From the NCBI GenBank assembly GCA_026636295.1, contig CP089464.1, positions 434,001 to 498,000 on the forward strand: a stretch of 64,000 nt of DNA, read 5' to 3'. The notes under the pieces were generated by a model. The model was not told the origin of the DNA. It made no database searches and saw only the letters and a program-made list of their open reading frames with translations. Positions 8,780 to 18,256 of this stretch are shown here, piece by piece (within the stretch, counting starts at the first letter, position 1; every line of letters starts with the position of its first letter). The position numbers were made by a program, and so were the translations under genes. Source of the stretch: Medakamo hakoo. Its lineage: Eukaryota; Chlorophyta; Trebouxiophyceae; Coccomyxaceae.

Positions 8780-10223
8780 CTACTCAACGGCCGGACAGAA
8801 CACGGAGATCGGCGCCCACAGCGACCGCTTGCCGTCGTGGCCGGGCGCCGCGGGCTCGGCGGCCGCGCCCGCCGTCGACCAAAGGACCGCACGCCCGTCT
8901 TCCCCGCCGCCGCCCTCATCCTCCACCGCTTCGCCCGCCGCGTAAATCCGGCCGTCGCCACCGCCCGCCGCCACGCACAAGAAGCGGCGGGGTGGCGTGC
9001 AAGCCGGGCGCAGCCAGCCAACCGGCGCAGGTGCGTCCGCGGACGCGTCGAAGAGGGCGACGCCGCCCGCGGCCCCGACGGCGAGCGTGGACGGGCGCAC
9101 AAACGCGCAGCTGTAGGCGCCGCCGCCGCCCTCGCCCAAGCTCCCACGCCACACCGCGGTGGCGGGTCGGCGCACGTCAAACAGGGCAGCCCGGCCGTCG
9201 GTCGTCGTGATGGCGACGCCCGCGCCGTCGGGCGACCAGGCGACGGACGAGGCGACGCCGCGCGCCCACGCGCGCACGCCAAACACCGGCGCCAAAGCGC
9301 ACGACGCCGCGGTGTCTGCAGCCCACAGGCGCAAAGACCCGTCCGAACAGGCGGCTGCGATGTGCGGGCGGGAAGAGGAGGCGGGCTCGGGTTGTTGGAC
9401 GGCGACGCCAAAGACGTGCGCGGCCGCCCACCGGTCGGGCGTGGGCGGGGCGGCACCGGCCGCGCCGCCGCCCTCCGCGTGCGCCGCCACTGCGCACGGC
9501 GGCGCCGTTGACAGGCGGGCAGAGGACCCGTCGGGCCGCACCTCCCACGTCTCTAAGCCGGGGCCCGACGCCGTCAACAGGCGGAAAGCGTCGGGTGGCG
9601 CGGCCAAAAACTCGCAGCTGTAAACCTCCTCCGCGTGGCCGGCGACCGCCGCGACCTCCACGGCGGCTGTGCGGCCGTCGCCCCGCTCCTCCAGGCGCCA
9701 GACGCGGGCGGTGCGGTCGCCTGAGGCCGAGGCCAAGGCGCGACTGGTGTCGGCGGCCGGGTGCCAGGCGACGCGGAGGACTGGGTCGGCGTGCCCGCGG
9801 AACGAGGCGGCCAGGGCAAAGCCTTCACGCCCTGGCTTCCACACGCGGACGGCGTCGTCTTCGGCCGCGGACGCGACCCAACCGGCAAAGAGGGAGGAGG
9901 ACGGCGGGGCGGGCGCGAGGTCGAAGACGCGGGCGTTGTGGCCTGGATGGGATGGGTGATGGGATGGGTGGGTCGGTGGGAAAAAAAAACGCATGCCTTT
10001 TCGGACGCCCGGCCTGGCGGGTCTGTGCGCCTGCTTCCCGTCAAATTCAACACTCACCATACGCCACGGCCTCGGCACATCCACTCCAGCCCAGGGCGGC
10101 CAGGGCGCCAGCATCCGCGGCGCCCGGCGACGGCGCCGGCGGCGCGCTAGCCTTGACGCAAGGTGGACCGGCGGCAATTGGCGCGACGGCCGCCGGCGCC
10201 GCCCGGCTGCGGGGGCGAGGCAT
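8780..10223 (-). CDS. WD40-repeat protein, function not assigned
   Basis: Exon 1 complement 10058-10223, exon 2 complement 8780-9942, 442 residues; donor GTGAGT, acceptor ATCCAG, phase 1. WD-type blades are visible at VASAAEDDAVRVW, LASASGDRTARVW, VYSCEFL with LETWEV, IAAACSDGSLRLW, SVAWSPDGAGVAI, and further toward the C-terminus, giving perhaps six or seven blades. The N-terminus (LGWSGCAEAVAYGHNARVFDL) resembles the first blade of a propeller. I cannot place it in a named WD40 family. No targeting signal is obvious apart from an Arg/Pro/Ala-rich first 35 residues. Divergent from the ZIP gene with 335 bp between the starts. Confidence 0.8.
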
Positions 10224-10558
10224 TCGTGTGGGGGTGCGCAGACTGTCGGAGCGGGTTGTGTGTGGTACTGGGACGCCTTCACGACCCGCGCTCTCGGCGC
10301 GAAATGATGGGGAGTGAGCCGAAACGCACGCGCACCTGTGCCGCGCACGCACTCGTTGTTTTTTCTCCCCGAACGGCGCGCGGGCGCCCTCTGCACGGGC
10401 GGACCCGGCTCGCACCCCGCCCGTCCGCGCCCGTCTCTGCTGCCTGCGTGTCTCGCAGTCCACGCCCGCGTGACCGCGTGAGCCGCCGCCGCCTCCATTC
10501 GCTCCGAAACCCTGAGAGACAGGGAGAGAGACGCAGCGCACCGACGCGCCGACGACGC
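10224..10558. other. Intergenic, divergent promoter of WD40 and ZIP genes
   Basis: 335 bp containing both 5' leaders. No further feature seen. Confidence 0.55.
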
Positions 10559-12130
10559 ATGAACGTCGGCCTGTTCAACGCGCTGGGCGCGTTGGCCCTG
10601 TTCTTCATCGCGCTGGCGGGTGAGTGTGTGGGCGTGCCAGGGCCGTGACGTGGGCGGTTTGGGCGTGGGGGGCCTGGCGCGCGGGTCGCCGGCATTTTCG
10701 AAAGGGCGCGCCCGCCCCCTCGGCCGACCCACCCCTGCCCCGCCGATCCCGAGTCCATCCGCCTGTCGGCCTGCGCCCGCCCTCACGCTCCACGCGTCGG
10801 CTCGCCCCCCCCCCCCCCTCACACACACACACACACACTCTCCCCCCTTCCAGGCGCGGCGGCGCCCCTGCTGCTGTCCCGACGTGCTGCCGCCGCGGCG
10901 CCGCCCTGCCCACCGTCCTCGACGTCGCCGCCGCCGCCGCCCACGCGGTCGACCGCCTACTCCCTCGGCAACTGCCTGTCCGCGGGCGTGATGGTGAGTG
11001 CGGGCCTCGTCCACCTGCTGGGGTCTGCGGAGCGGGCGCTCGCCCATCGCACGTCCGTCTTTCCTCTGGCGCCGGCGCTGTGCGGCCTGGGCTTTTTGAG
11101 CACGCTCGTCGCCGACCACGTCGCGGCCGCGCTCGCGACCGGCGGGGGCGGCGGGGGCGGCGGTCATCTCGAAGGGGGCGGCGCGGCCGACGGGCTCGTG
11201 CCCGCTCCCACGCCGTTGCCCGCCGACTTGGACGCCGCCCGCCTGGTCGTGGTCGTCGCGGGCGGCGGCGACGGCACGCTCGCGTCCGCGTCTCCGGCCA
11301 AGCCGCCCGTCAGCGGCGGCAGCCCGGCGCTGGCGGCCGCGCTGGCGGCCGCGCCGCCGCCGCCGCCGCCGCCGCCGCGGACGGCGTCGTTCGAGGTCGA
11401 GTGCCGGCACGGCACGCCCTCCGGCTCCGACCGGGACGACCGGGCCAGCCTGCTGTCGCCCTCCCAGCGCGCGTCCGCGGCGGGGGGTGGGGCCGCGGGG
11501 GGCGCGGCGGCCGCAGCCAGCCCGGCGGAGCCGTCCACGCCCGGCCGGCCGCGCCACCGCCTGGCGTCGGCGGGCAGCGGCCGCGCGCCGCCGCCGCCGC
11601 CGTGCTGCGCCGCCCCGCTCGTGTCCGCCGCCCCGCCGCCCGCACACCCGGGCGTCGCGCCCGTCTCCTTCCTGACCGCCGCCCTCATGGCCGTCGCCCT
11701 CGTCTTCCACTCCCTGCTGGAAGGCGCGGCCCAGGGCGCCCAGCCTGGCGTCGCGGATGCTGCCCACATCTTCATCGCGGTCGCCGCGCATAAAGGCCTG
11801 GCCGCCTACGCCCTGGGCGCGGCCGTCGTGGATTCGGGCGCGTCCCTGACCCGGTTCTGGGCGGTCGCCACGGCCTTTGCCGCCGCGACGCCCGCCGGCA
11901 TCGCGGCGGGCGCGGTGCTGGCCGACGTCGCGCGCGGCGACGCGGCCGCCGCCGTCTCGGCGCTCGCCGCGGGCACGTTCATCTTCGTGGCGGCCATGGA
12001 AGTCATCCCGCGCGAGCTGGGGACGGGCGGCGGCGGGAGCGGGCGGGCCGAACCGGCGGGCGTGTTTGCAAAGCTGGGCGCGCTGTGTGCCGGCTTTGGG
12101 GCGATGACCCTGCTGGCGGTGTGGGCGTAG
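10559..12130 (+). CDS. ZIP family zinc/iron transporter
   Basis: Exons 10559-10619 and 10854-12130, 445 residues; donor GTGAGT, acceptor CTTCCAG, phase 1. TM1 comes from exon 1 (NALGALALFFIALAG). TM2 is GNCLSAGVMVSAGLVHLLG, matching the GNxxxxGxxxxxGxxHLL pattern of ZIPs. A long Gly/Ala/Ser-rich cytosolic loop separates TM3 and TM4. TM4 holds HSLLEGAAQG (the HSxxEG metal-site motif) and TM5 holds AAHKGLAAYALGA (the H-K motif). Several Gly runs replace the usual His-rich loop. The intron has a CA repeat and a C-run before the acceptor. Substrate is probably Zn or Fe; plasma membrane versus organelle cannot be read from sequence. Confidence 0.9.
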
Positions 12131-12432
12131 GAGAGGGGGGGGGGGGTAGATGTGACGCTTTTTAGAAGAAGCCTGAGGAGGCAAGAGGCACGGCCCCTTC
12201 GCCGAAAGCGGCGTGCCTCTGTGCGTGTGTGGGTGGTGTGGGTGGTGTGCTCAAGTGGTACTAGCGGCCAGTTTGGGGGGGGGGGGCTCGTCACACCAGC
12301 TTTCATCGCTCTCCGCCCTTGCGCGCCCGCCACACGCCGCCCCGCCCCACCACACGCCTCCACCCTTTCGGCGTGGTCTCTCCGATCCACGCACGGGACA
12401 TCCCTACCACCACGGCGGCTGTCCTGCTCCAC
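12131..12432. other. Intergenic between ZIP and GARP genes
   Basis: 302 bp with a short G-run near 12277-12286. Presumed ZIP 3' UTR and GARP promoter/leader; nothing else seen. Confidence 0.5.
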
Positions 12433-14044
12433 ATGCCGGCGCCCGCGGGCGCTGGCCACCAGAGTTGGCCGGTCGCGCCCCCCGGCCCGTCGGCCGCGCC
12501 GGCGGGCAGCGGCAGCGGCACCTCCTCTTCCGGAGGGTCGGAAGCTCGCAAAGCGTCACTGCGGCGCCATGGCAAGTACCTGAGGCTGGATGGGAGCGTG
12601 GACGAACGCACGGGTGAGTTGGGTCGTGAGAGTTGGGTCGGATGTTTAGAAAAAAAGTTCTCGCATGCGCGCTTTTCCAGGCACGCCCCCTGGGGGTGGG
12701 GGTTGATCGCTCAACACCGCTCCCGCACCACCAACCCTCCCGGCGGACCCAGCAGACGCCCGCCGCCGCCGGCCTTCCCCGCCCTCCAAACCCCGCCTCC
12801 GCTGGACGCCCGCCCTGCACGCCCTCTTTGAAGCGGCCGTCGAACGGCTGGGCGGCATCGAAGCCGCGACGCCCAACGCCGTCAGGCGGCTCATGCAGGT
12901 CGACGGCCTGTCCCTGCTGCACGTCAAGTCCCACCTCCAGATGGCGCGGGCCCGGCTGAAGGCCGCGGCGGCGGCGGCCACCGCGTCCGGTGGATCGCCC
13001 CGGGCGTCTGGTTCCGGCGCGGCGGGCGGGCGGAGCTCCGGCCCGGCCTCGCCGACGTCGCGCCGCCCGGGCACCGCGCGCTCGACAGGCGGCGGCGGCG
13101 GCGGCGGTGGTGGGCCGGCCTCGCCCGCTTCGGCCGGGCACGCCGCCGGCGCCACCCTCCCCAGCCTGCGCTCCTTTTCCGGGCGTGGGATGGGCGGCGG
13201 CGGCATGGCCTTGGCCTCAGCCGACGGCGCGCCGCCGCCCGCCGCCGCCGCCGCGGCCGGCGCGCGCACCGCCCTCGCCGACCAGCTGGCCGCCGTGCGC
13301 GGCCTGCAAGCCTCCCTCGCCGCGCACGCGCACCACCTGGCGACGCTGCTGGCGTCATCGGACGACGGCGGAGGCGCGGGCGGGAGAGGCGGCGGGAGCG
13401 GCGTGCCGCTGGTGCCACCCCCGCCGCCACCCGCCGTCGCGTCGTCTGCAGAGCTCCTGGCCCGCGTCAGCGGGGCGGCGGCCGCGGGTGCGCACCACCA
13501 CCAGCCGCCGCCGCCGCCGCCATTTGCGTACGGCCCGCCTCCGCCGCAAGTGTCAACGCCGTGGGGCGCGGGCGGGCACCACCACGCCGCGGCGGCGGCG
13601 GCGGGCTCGTCGTCGCCTTTTGCGACGGCCGGCGCGGCGGCCCTGCACGCGCCGCCGCCGGCGCACCACGACCACCACCAACCGCTCGCGCCGTACGCGT
13701 CGATTGACGACATGTACGCCCGCATGGTGGAGAATGAAGCCAGGCTGGCGGGCGGTGCCGGCGGTGGCGGGCGGGCGGCCGTCGCTACCGCGACCATCCC
13801 CCTGCCCGCGCCGCCGGCCTTTAGCGGTGCGGCCGCCACAGCGGCCGGCCGCAGCGCCGGCGCCATCGCCGGCTCGGATGAAGCCGCGGACGATGAAGAC
13901 ACGGCTGCCGCGCTGCGTGCGTTTGGCTTTGGGCCCGCGGACGCGGCTGCTACCGGTGGTGGTGGTGGCGGTGGTCGCGCGTCTGCGACCGACGGCGAGA
14001 CCGGCCGCGGGTCGGGCGGCTCCTCGCCCGGTGATGGGCGCTGA
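12433..14044 (+). CDS. GARP-type MYB-like transcription factor
   Basis: Exons 12433-12613 and 12756-14044, 489 residues; donor GTGAGT, phase 1. The acceptor is a NAGNAG (AGCAG|AC), so a one-codon alternative is possible. The GARP B-motif spans about 74-129: RLRWTPALHALFEAAVERLG, then ATPNAVRRLM, VDGLSLLHVKSHLQ. This is the PHR1/KANADI/ARR-B type of single MYB-like DNA-binding domain with the SHLQ helix. The rest is Gly/Ala/His/Pro-rich and disordered, with one helical patch (LADQLAAVRGLQASLAAHAH) in the place of the coiled coil of MYB-CC factors, though it is not a clear match. There is no receiver domain. Likely nuclear. Confidence 0.88.
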
Positions 14045-14612
14045 CCTGGCTGCTGCTTTTGTGCCCTCAGAGACCCCCTCCTTTTTTTCATTCAGTTGTT
14101 GGGCGTGTGCGTTGTTGGTTTTTTTTCTCCCCCTTTGTGCCTCCGTCCCCCAATCCAGGGAGGGATGTTTTTTGAAGTGCTTTTCTTTCCCCGTGCAACA
14201 ATCCAAGACAGTGTCTCACACAAGAGCTACAACAAGAGAGAGTCATTACGTTACGGTCAGTTTTTAACTACACGCAGAGATGGGAAAAAAAGGGAGGGAC
14301 GACGAGTGTGTTTTGCGGCGAACAAAAGCAGTGGTTGGGACGGTGAGTGGCGTGTCATCACGTGCGCCGGAAATCGCACGCGCATGACCCGCCACTGCGA
14401 TGGAAGAAGGAGTACACGGGTAAGCGTGGGGAAAGAAGGAAGGAAACCTACGGTATCAGAGCAACGCAAGGGGGAGAGAGACGGAGCGGGGCACGGGCCG
14501 CTCTGAAAGAGAGGGAAGGAGGGTTGGAGGAAGGGGCGCGCTCCAGCGCCGCCCAATAAAACAAAATGGCTCGCATTTTTCGGGGCCGGCGCCCAGCCGC
14601 CCTCTCTTCACT
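14045..14612. other. Intergenic, convergent 3' ends
   Basis: 568 bp between the GARP stop and the stop of the secreted Cys-rich protein. It is more AT-rich than the surroundings with T-runs near 14087 and 14120. Presumed 3' UTRs; no ORF or RNA gene I can support. Confidence 0.55.
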
Positions 14613-15065
14613 TCACTCCGCGACGAGGGGGCAGGCCTGCGAGGACCGCAGGCCCTCGAAAGTGGCCTCGAAGTCCGCGTGCGTCAGCGGCAGGGCCGGC
14701 AGAATGGACCCACCGTCGTCGGCCGACTCGCCGCCGCGCGGCGGCGTCTTGGCCGCGGCCGCGCGCGCCGCCAGGACGCACGCCTCCGCCGGGAACGTGC
14801 AGGGCGGGCCGCACGCACCCTCGGGCACCGGCGATTTCGGCGGGTCGGCACCTTTGACGCACAAATTCACACACACGCTCGACGGCACGGACGGGACCGC
14901 AGCTGTGGCGGCAGTCGTGTCTGCAGCCGCGGCGCGGCACGAGTAGGTGGCCGACCCGCAGCGGAGCGCTGCGACGGCCTGGGTGGACGGGTGCGGCGGG
15001 CGGTGCGCGTCGTCCGCGGCGGCCCAAGCCGCGGCGGCGAGGGCCAAGAGGGTGATGAGCCGCAT
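14613..15065 (-). CDS. Small secreted Cys-rich protein, unknown
   Basis: 150 residues, single exon. It begins MRLITLLALAAAAWAAADD, a good secretory signal peptide with cleavage likely near residue 17. The mature part has eight or nine cysteines, clustered in LRCGSATYSCR, VCVNLCVKG, ACGPPC and EACVL, suggesting disulfides in an extracellular or vesicular protein. I recognise no domain. Divergent from the next gene with only 102 bp between start codons. Confidence 0.7.
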   Translation of the reverse strand: MRLITLLALAAAAWAAADDAHRPPHPSTQAVAALRCGSATYSCRAAAADTTAATAAVPSVPSSVCVNLCVKGADPPKSPVPEGACGPPCTFPAEACVLAARAAAAKTPPRGGESADDGGSILPALPLTHADFEATFEGLRSSQACPLVAE

Positions 15066-15167
15066 GCCGCCGTGGAAAGCAAATGAAGAAAGTGAGGAGA
15101 GGGTGGGCAGGGGCGCACGCGCGCTCGCGGTGCGTCACTCGCCTGACGCAGAGAGACGAACAAAAAA

Positions 15168-16485
15168 ATGACGTCCCAGCACGAGGCGGTCCTGTTCCTG
15201 ACCACGGTCGCGTGGATTTGCTACCGGCCGTTCAGTGGTGAGTGTCTGGGTGCGGCAGCGCCCGCGGCGGCCGCGGCCGGGCCGCTCGTCGCCCCTCCCA
15301 AGCAAAGAACGGCCGACGAAAAAAAAAACGGCCGCATGCGCTCTCGAGCAGAAGCCGCCGCCGCGGCGCACACGCCGCACCTCCCGCTTTGCGAGCTGCT
15401 CAGCCGAGCACACAGTGAGCCGGGTCCCTGGTGCAGCGGCGGCGCGAGGGAGGAGGAGCGGTGGCGTGGCGGGTGGCGGCGGCTCCCGCCGAAAGAGAGA
15501 GCGACTTGCGCGCGCACGCACGAGTGCCGACCTGCCCCCTCACCCCTGGAAACTCTCCATACACACATACACACGCGCGCGCAGGCATCGTCTCTCTGTT
15601 CGTGCCCGCCCACACGCGCGAAGCCTTCTTCCAGGTATGGAGAGAGGGAGGGTGTGGGGGGCGGGCTGGGCGGTTTCCAAAAAACAACACAGGCACTCCA
15701 CCCTCCCCATCCCCATCCCATCCCCCCCCAACCCAACACAGGCCTTTTGCGACCTGCGGACCAACAGCCCGAAAGACCGGGCCTGGCTGGCCCGCCACGG
15801 GCGGGCGCTGGCGCCGCGGACGTACGTGGGCTGCCTGGCGGCCGGTGCGGCGGCCTTGGCCGTGACGGCCGCGGCGGCGGGCGCGGCGGCGGCGGGCCTC
15901 GCCGCCGCCGCTGCTGCCACGTACGCCGCCACGGCCTTGGCCGTCGGCCTGGGCCTGCTCCTGGGCGGCTGCCTGGTGGGGTTGGCCTTGGCCACGGCCG
16001 CCGGCGCGGGCGCGGCGGGCGTGGGCGCCGCCCTGTGCGGCGCGGCGTATGCGTCGCTCGCGCCCGCCGCGGCCGTCCTGGGCGCCGCCGCGGGCGCGCT
16101 CTGGCCGGCGGCCGCCGCCACCGCCCCGGACGCGGCGGCTCCGACCGCGCCGCCGACCGCGGACGACGAGTTCTTCCGGGACATGCTGGCGGCCGCGCTC
16201 GCGGCCCGGCCGGCGGAGGACGCGGCGGCGGTGGAGGCGCCCGGTCCCGTCGCCGACGCAGCGGTCACCGCCCGCCTCCGCCCCGTCACCCCGCCCAACG
16301 CGGCCGGGGCGGGGGCGGCGGCCGCGCCTGCCGCCGCGGCGGCGCCCGCGCCTGCCACCAAAGCCCGGACGACGGCGACGACGCCCGCCGCTGCGGCCGA
16401 GGGTGTGGCCAAGCCGGCCGCCGCGAAGGCTGCGGCGACGGTCCCGCCGCGCCGGCCCGCGGCCGCGGCGGTGGTTTCGTCGTGA
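15168..16485 (+). CDS. Ala-rich multi-pass membrane protein, unknown
   Basis: Three exons: 15168-15237, 15585-15634 and 15742-16485, 287 residues. Donors are GTGAGT and GTATGG; acceptors GCGCGCAG and CAACACAG. The start ATG follows an A-run. The N-terminus has one hydrophobic segment (AVLFLTTVAWICYRPF). A conserved-looking stretch follows (FVPAHTREAFFQAFCDLR, DRAWLARHGRALAPRTYV). Then comes a long Ala/Gly/Leu-rich hydrophobic region of about 110 residues (several spans), and a disordered Ala/Pro/Lys tail. I do not recognise the family. The extreme Ala/Gly content of the spans is odd even for this GC-rich DNA. Confidence 0.65.
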
Positions 16486-16750
16486 GCGTGGGAGTGGGGG
16501 GAAGAATTTCAAACCTTAGGATAACCGAACGAAAAAACAAACGGTGAATCAAGAACTGACATGGGTGTGTGTGTGTGTAAAAAGGGGGGTGGGGCGGGCC
16601 TAGGCGGCCGCCGTGTGTGGGGGGAGAGGGAGAGGGGTGGGGTGGGGGGTGGAGAAGAAGCACACCTCTGTTGCACTCCTCCGCCGACGCCTGCCCCCTC
16701 CCTCCTCAATCCCTCCCTCGTTCGTTTCACACACACGCGCGCAACGAGCC

Positions 16751-17733
16751 ATGGACCCGTCCGCCCTTCAGCAGTGGCGTGACGCCCGCCAGCACATTGC
16801 CCGTTGCGTTGACGATTGGATGGACCGGGGGGGAGCGGGGTGGGAGAAGGCAGCGCGCGCGCCAGGACCCCGCCCCACTCTCCTCCGTCGTCGGAGAAAA
16901 CAGCGCCGCCACCGCCCACACCCCCATCTGCATGCCTCGGCCCATCGGCCCCGGCCTGGGCCGCGGCTGCCGCAACGTGGCGGCGGGTGTCTTCTCTCGT
17001 ACCCACTCTTTTTCACTCACGCGCGCTCTTCAACCCCCGCACGCGCCCTCCAACCAAAACAGAACGCGAGGCCGAGCAGGACGAAAAGGCTCTGACTCTG
17101 AAGGCCGCTGAGGTGGCGGCTGACGCGGCCGGAGCCCGGGCGGCCCAGGCGAAGAAAGGTCCGTGCGGCGCCCCGCGGGAGAGACGGCAGGAAAAGCCGA
17201 GCGCCCGACCCTCGACATTGTCACGCCACCCTGCCAACCACACACCAACAGCCGTCGAGGCCGCGGCCGCCCACCGCGCCCAGCTGGAAGCCGAGCTGCA
17301 GGGCATGACGGCTAAAGCCAAGGCAAGGCCGAGGGAGACGACGAGGGCGTGGTGCTCGGTGGGGGCGGCGGTGCGGACCGCGGCTTGTTCTCCTCTCATT
17401 TTTTTTTTTCCATGCACACCCGCCAATCAATGAAACAGAAGCTGGAGGCCGACATCACCTCGGCCGCGGGCGAGGCCGAACACCTGTCGGACGCGGCCGC
17501 GCACGCCGCCATGACTCTGCTGCCGGCGTTGGAGGCTGAAGTCGCGGCGCGCAAGTGCGTTTGTTGTTGGAGAGGAGGGGGGGTGACTGTTTTGGCGGTC
17601 GTCCTCTCTCACCCGTCCCAACACACACCCACACAGGGCCCGCAACCAGGCCGAGCTGGACGCGGTGCAAGCGGCCATCAACCGGGCCCGCAAGCTGGCG
17701 GAGGAGAAGGAGGAGGGCGGCGGTGGGGAGTGA
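16751..17733 (+). CDS. Short coiled-coil protein, unknown
   Basis: Five small exons: tentative 16751-16778, then 17063-17158, 17252-17322, 17439-17554 and 17637-17733, giving 135 residues. Exons 2-5 join in phase with a continuous Ala/Glu/Lys heptad-like helix (LEAELQGMTAKAKKLEADI, LDAVQAAINRARKLAEEKEE). The third intron uses a GC donor (AAG|GCAAGG). The first exon end is uncertain: a GTGACG donor after MDPSALQQW keeps the frame, and a GTTGCG eight codons later also would. The whole protein is predicted coiled coil with no other domain. It could be a subunit of a kinetochore-, tether- or BLOC-like complex, but nothing in the sequence decides this. Confidence 0.6.
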
Positions 17734-18256
17734 AGGAGAGAGGGCGGGAACGGCGGGGGGGCGGGTCCGTCCCATCCCAACCCAAACACACGCCCGTGTG
17801 TGCAAAATGAATGAGAGACCCGGCAGAAAATGCGCGACCGGCGTGACGCGCTGTGCTCACCACGCGCTCACAGACGCGGAGGAGGAATGGGACGGAGGAA
17901 AAGCGCGGGGAAGCGGGACAGAGGCTCGCGACCCAGCCTCTCCATCCCCACCGTCTGCGCCCCCCCTCAACCCGCTCCTCCTCCCCGACTCTCGGAAGAA
18001 AACGCGCCCAGCGGCGTTTTTCTTTTTGTTTTTCGGGCTACACACCACATTCACACACTCACACTCACACACACACACACACGGCAGGGGGGAGTGGCGC
18101 GCACACCCAAAAGAATGGACAAACGCGAGGCCGCACACACCCTGCCTCGCTCTCTCACTCGTTTTTGATTGGTTGAAAAAAAAAGCACCCACGCGCTCTC
18201 GCCCAACCCCATCCACTCCACTTCCCATGTGATTCACTCGCACCCACCACACGCAC
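17734..18256. other. Intergenic, convergent 3' ends
   Basis: 523 bp between the coiled-coil stop and the SHMT stop. It contains a CA-rich stretch around 18047-18082 and A/T runs. Presumed 3' UTRs; nothing else seen. Confidence 0.55.
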
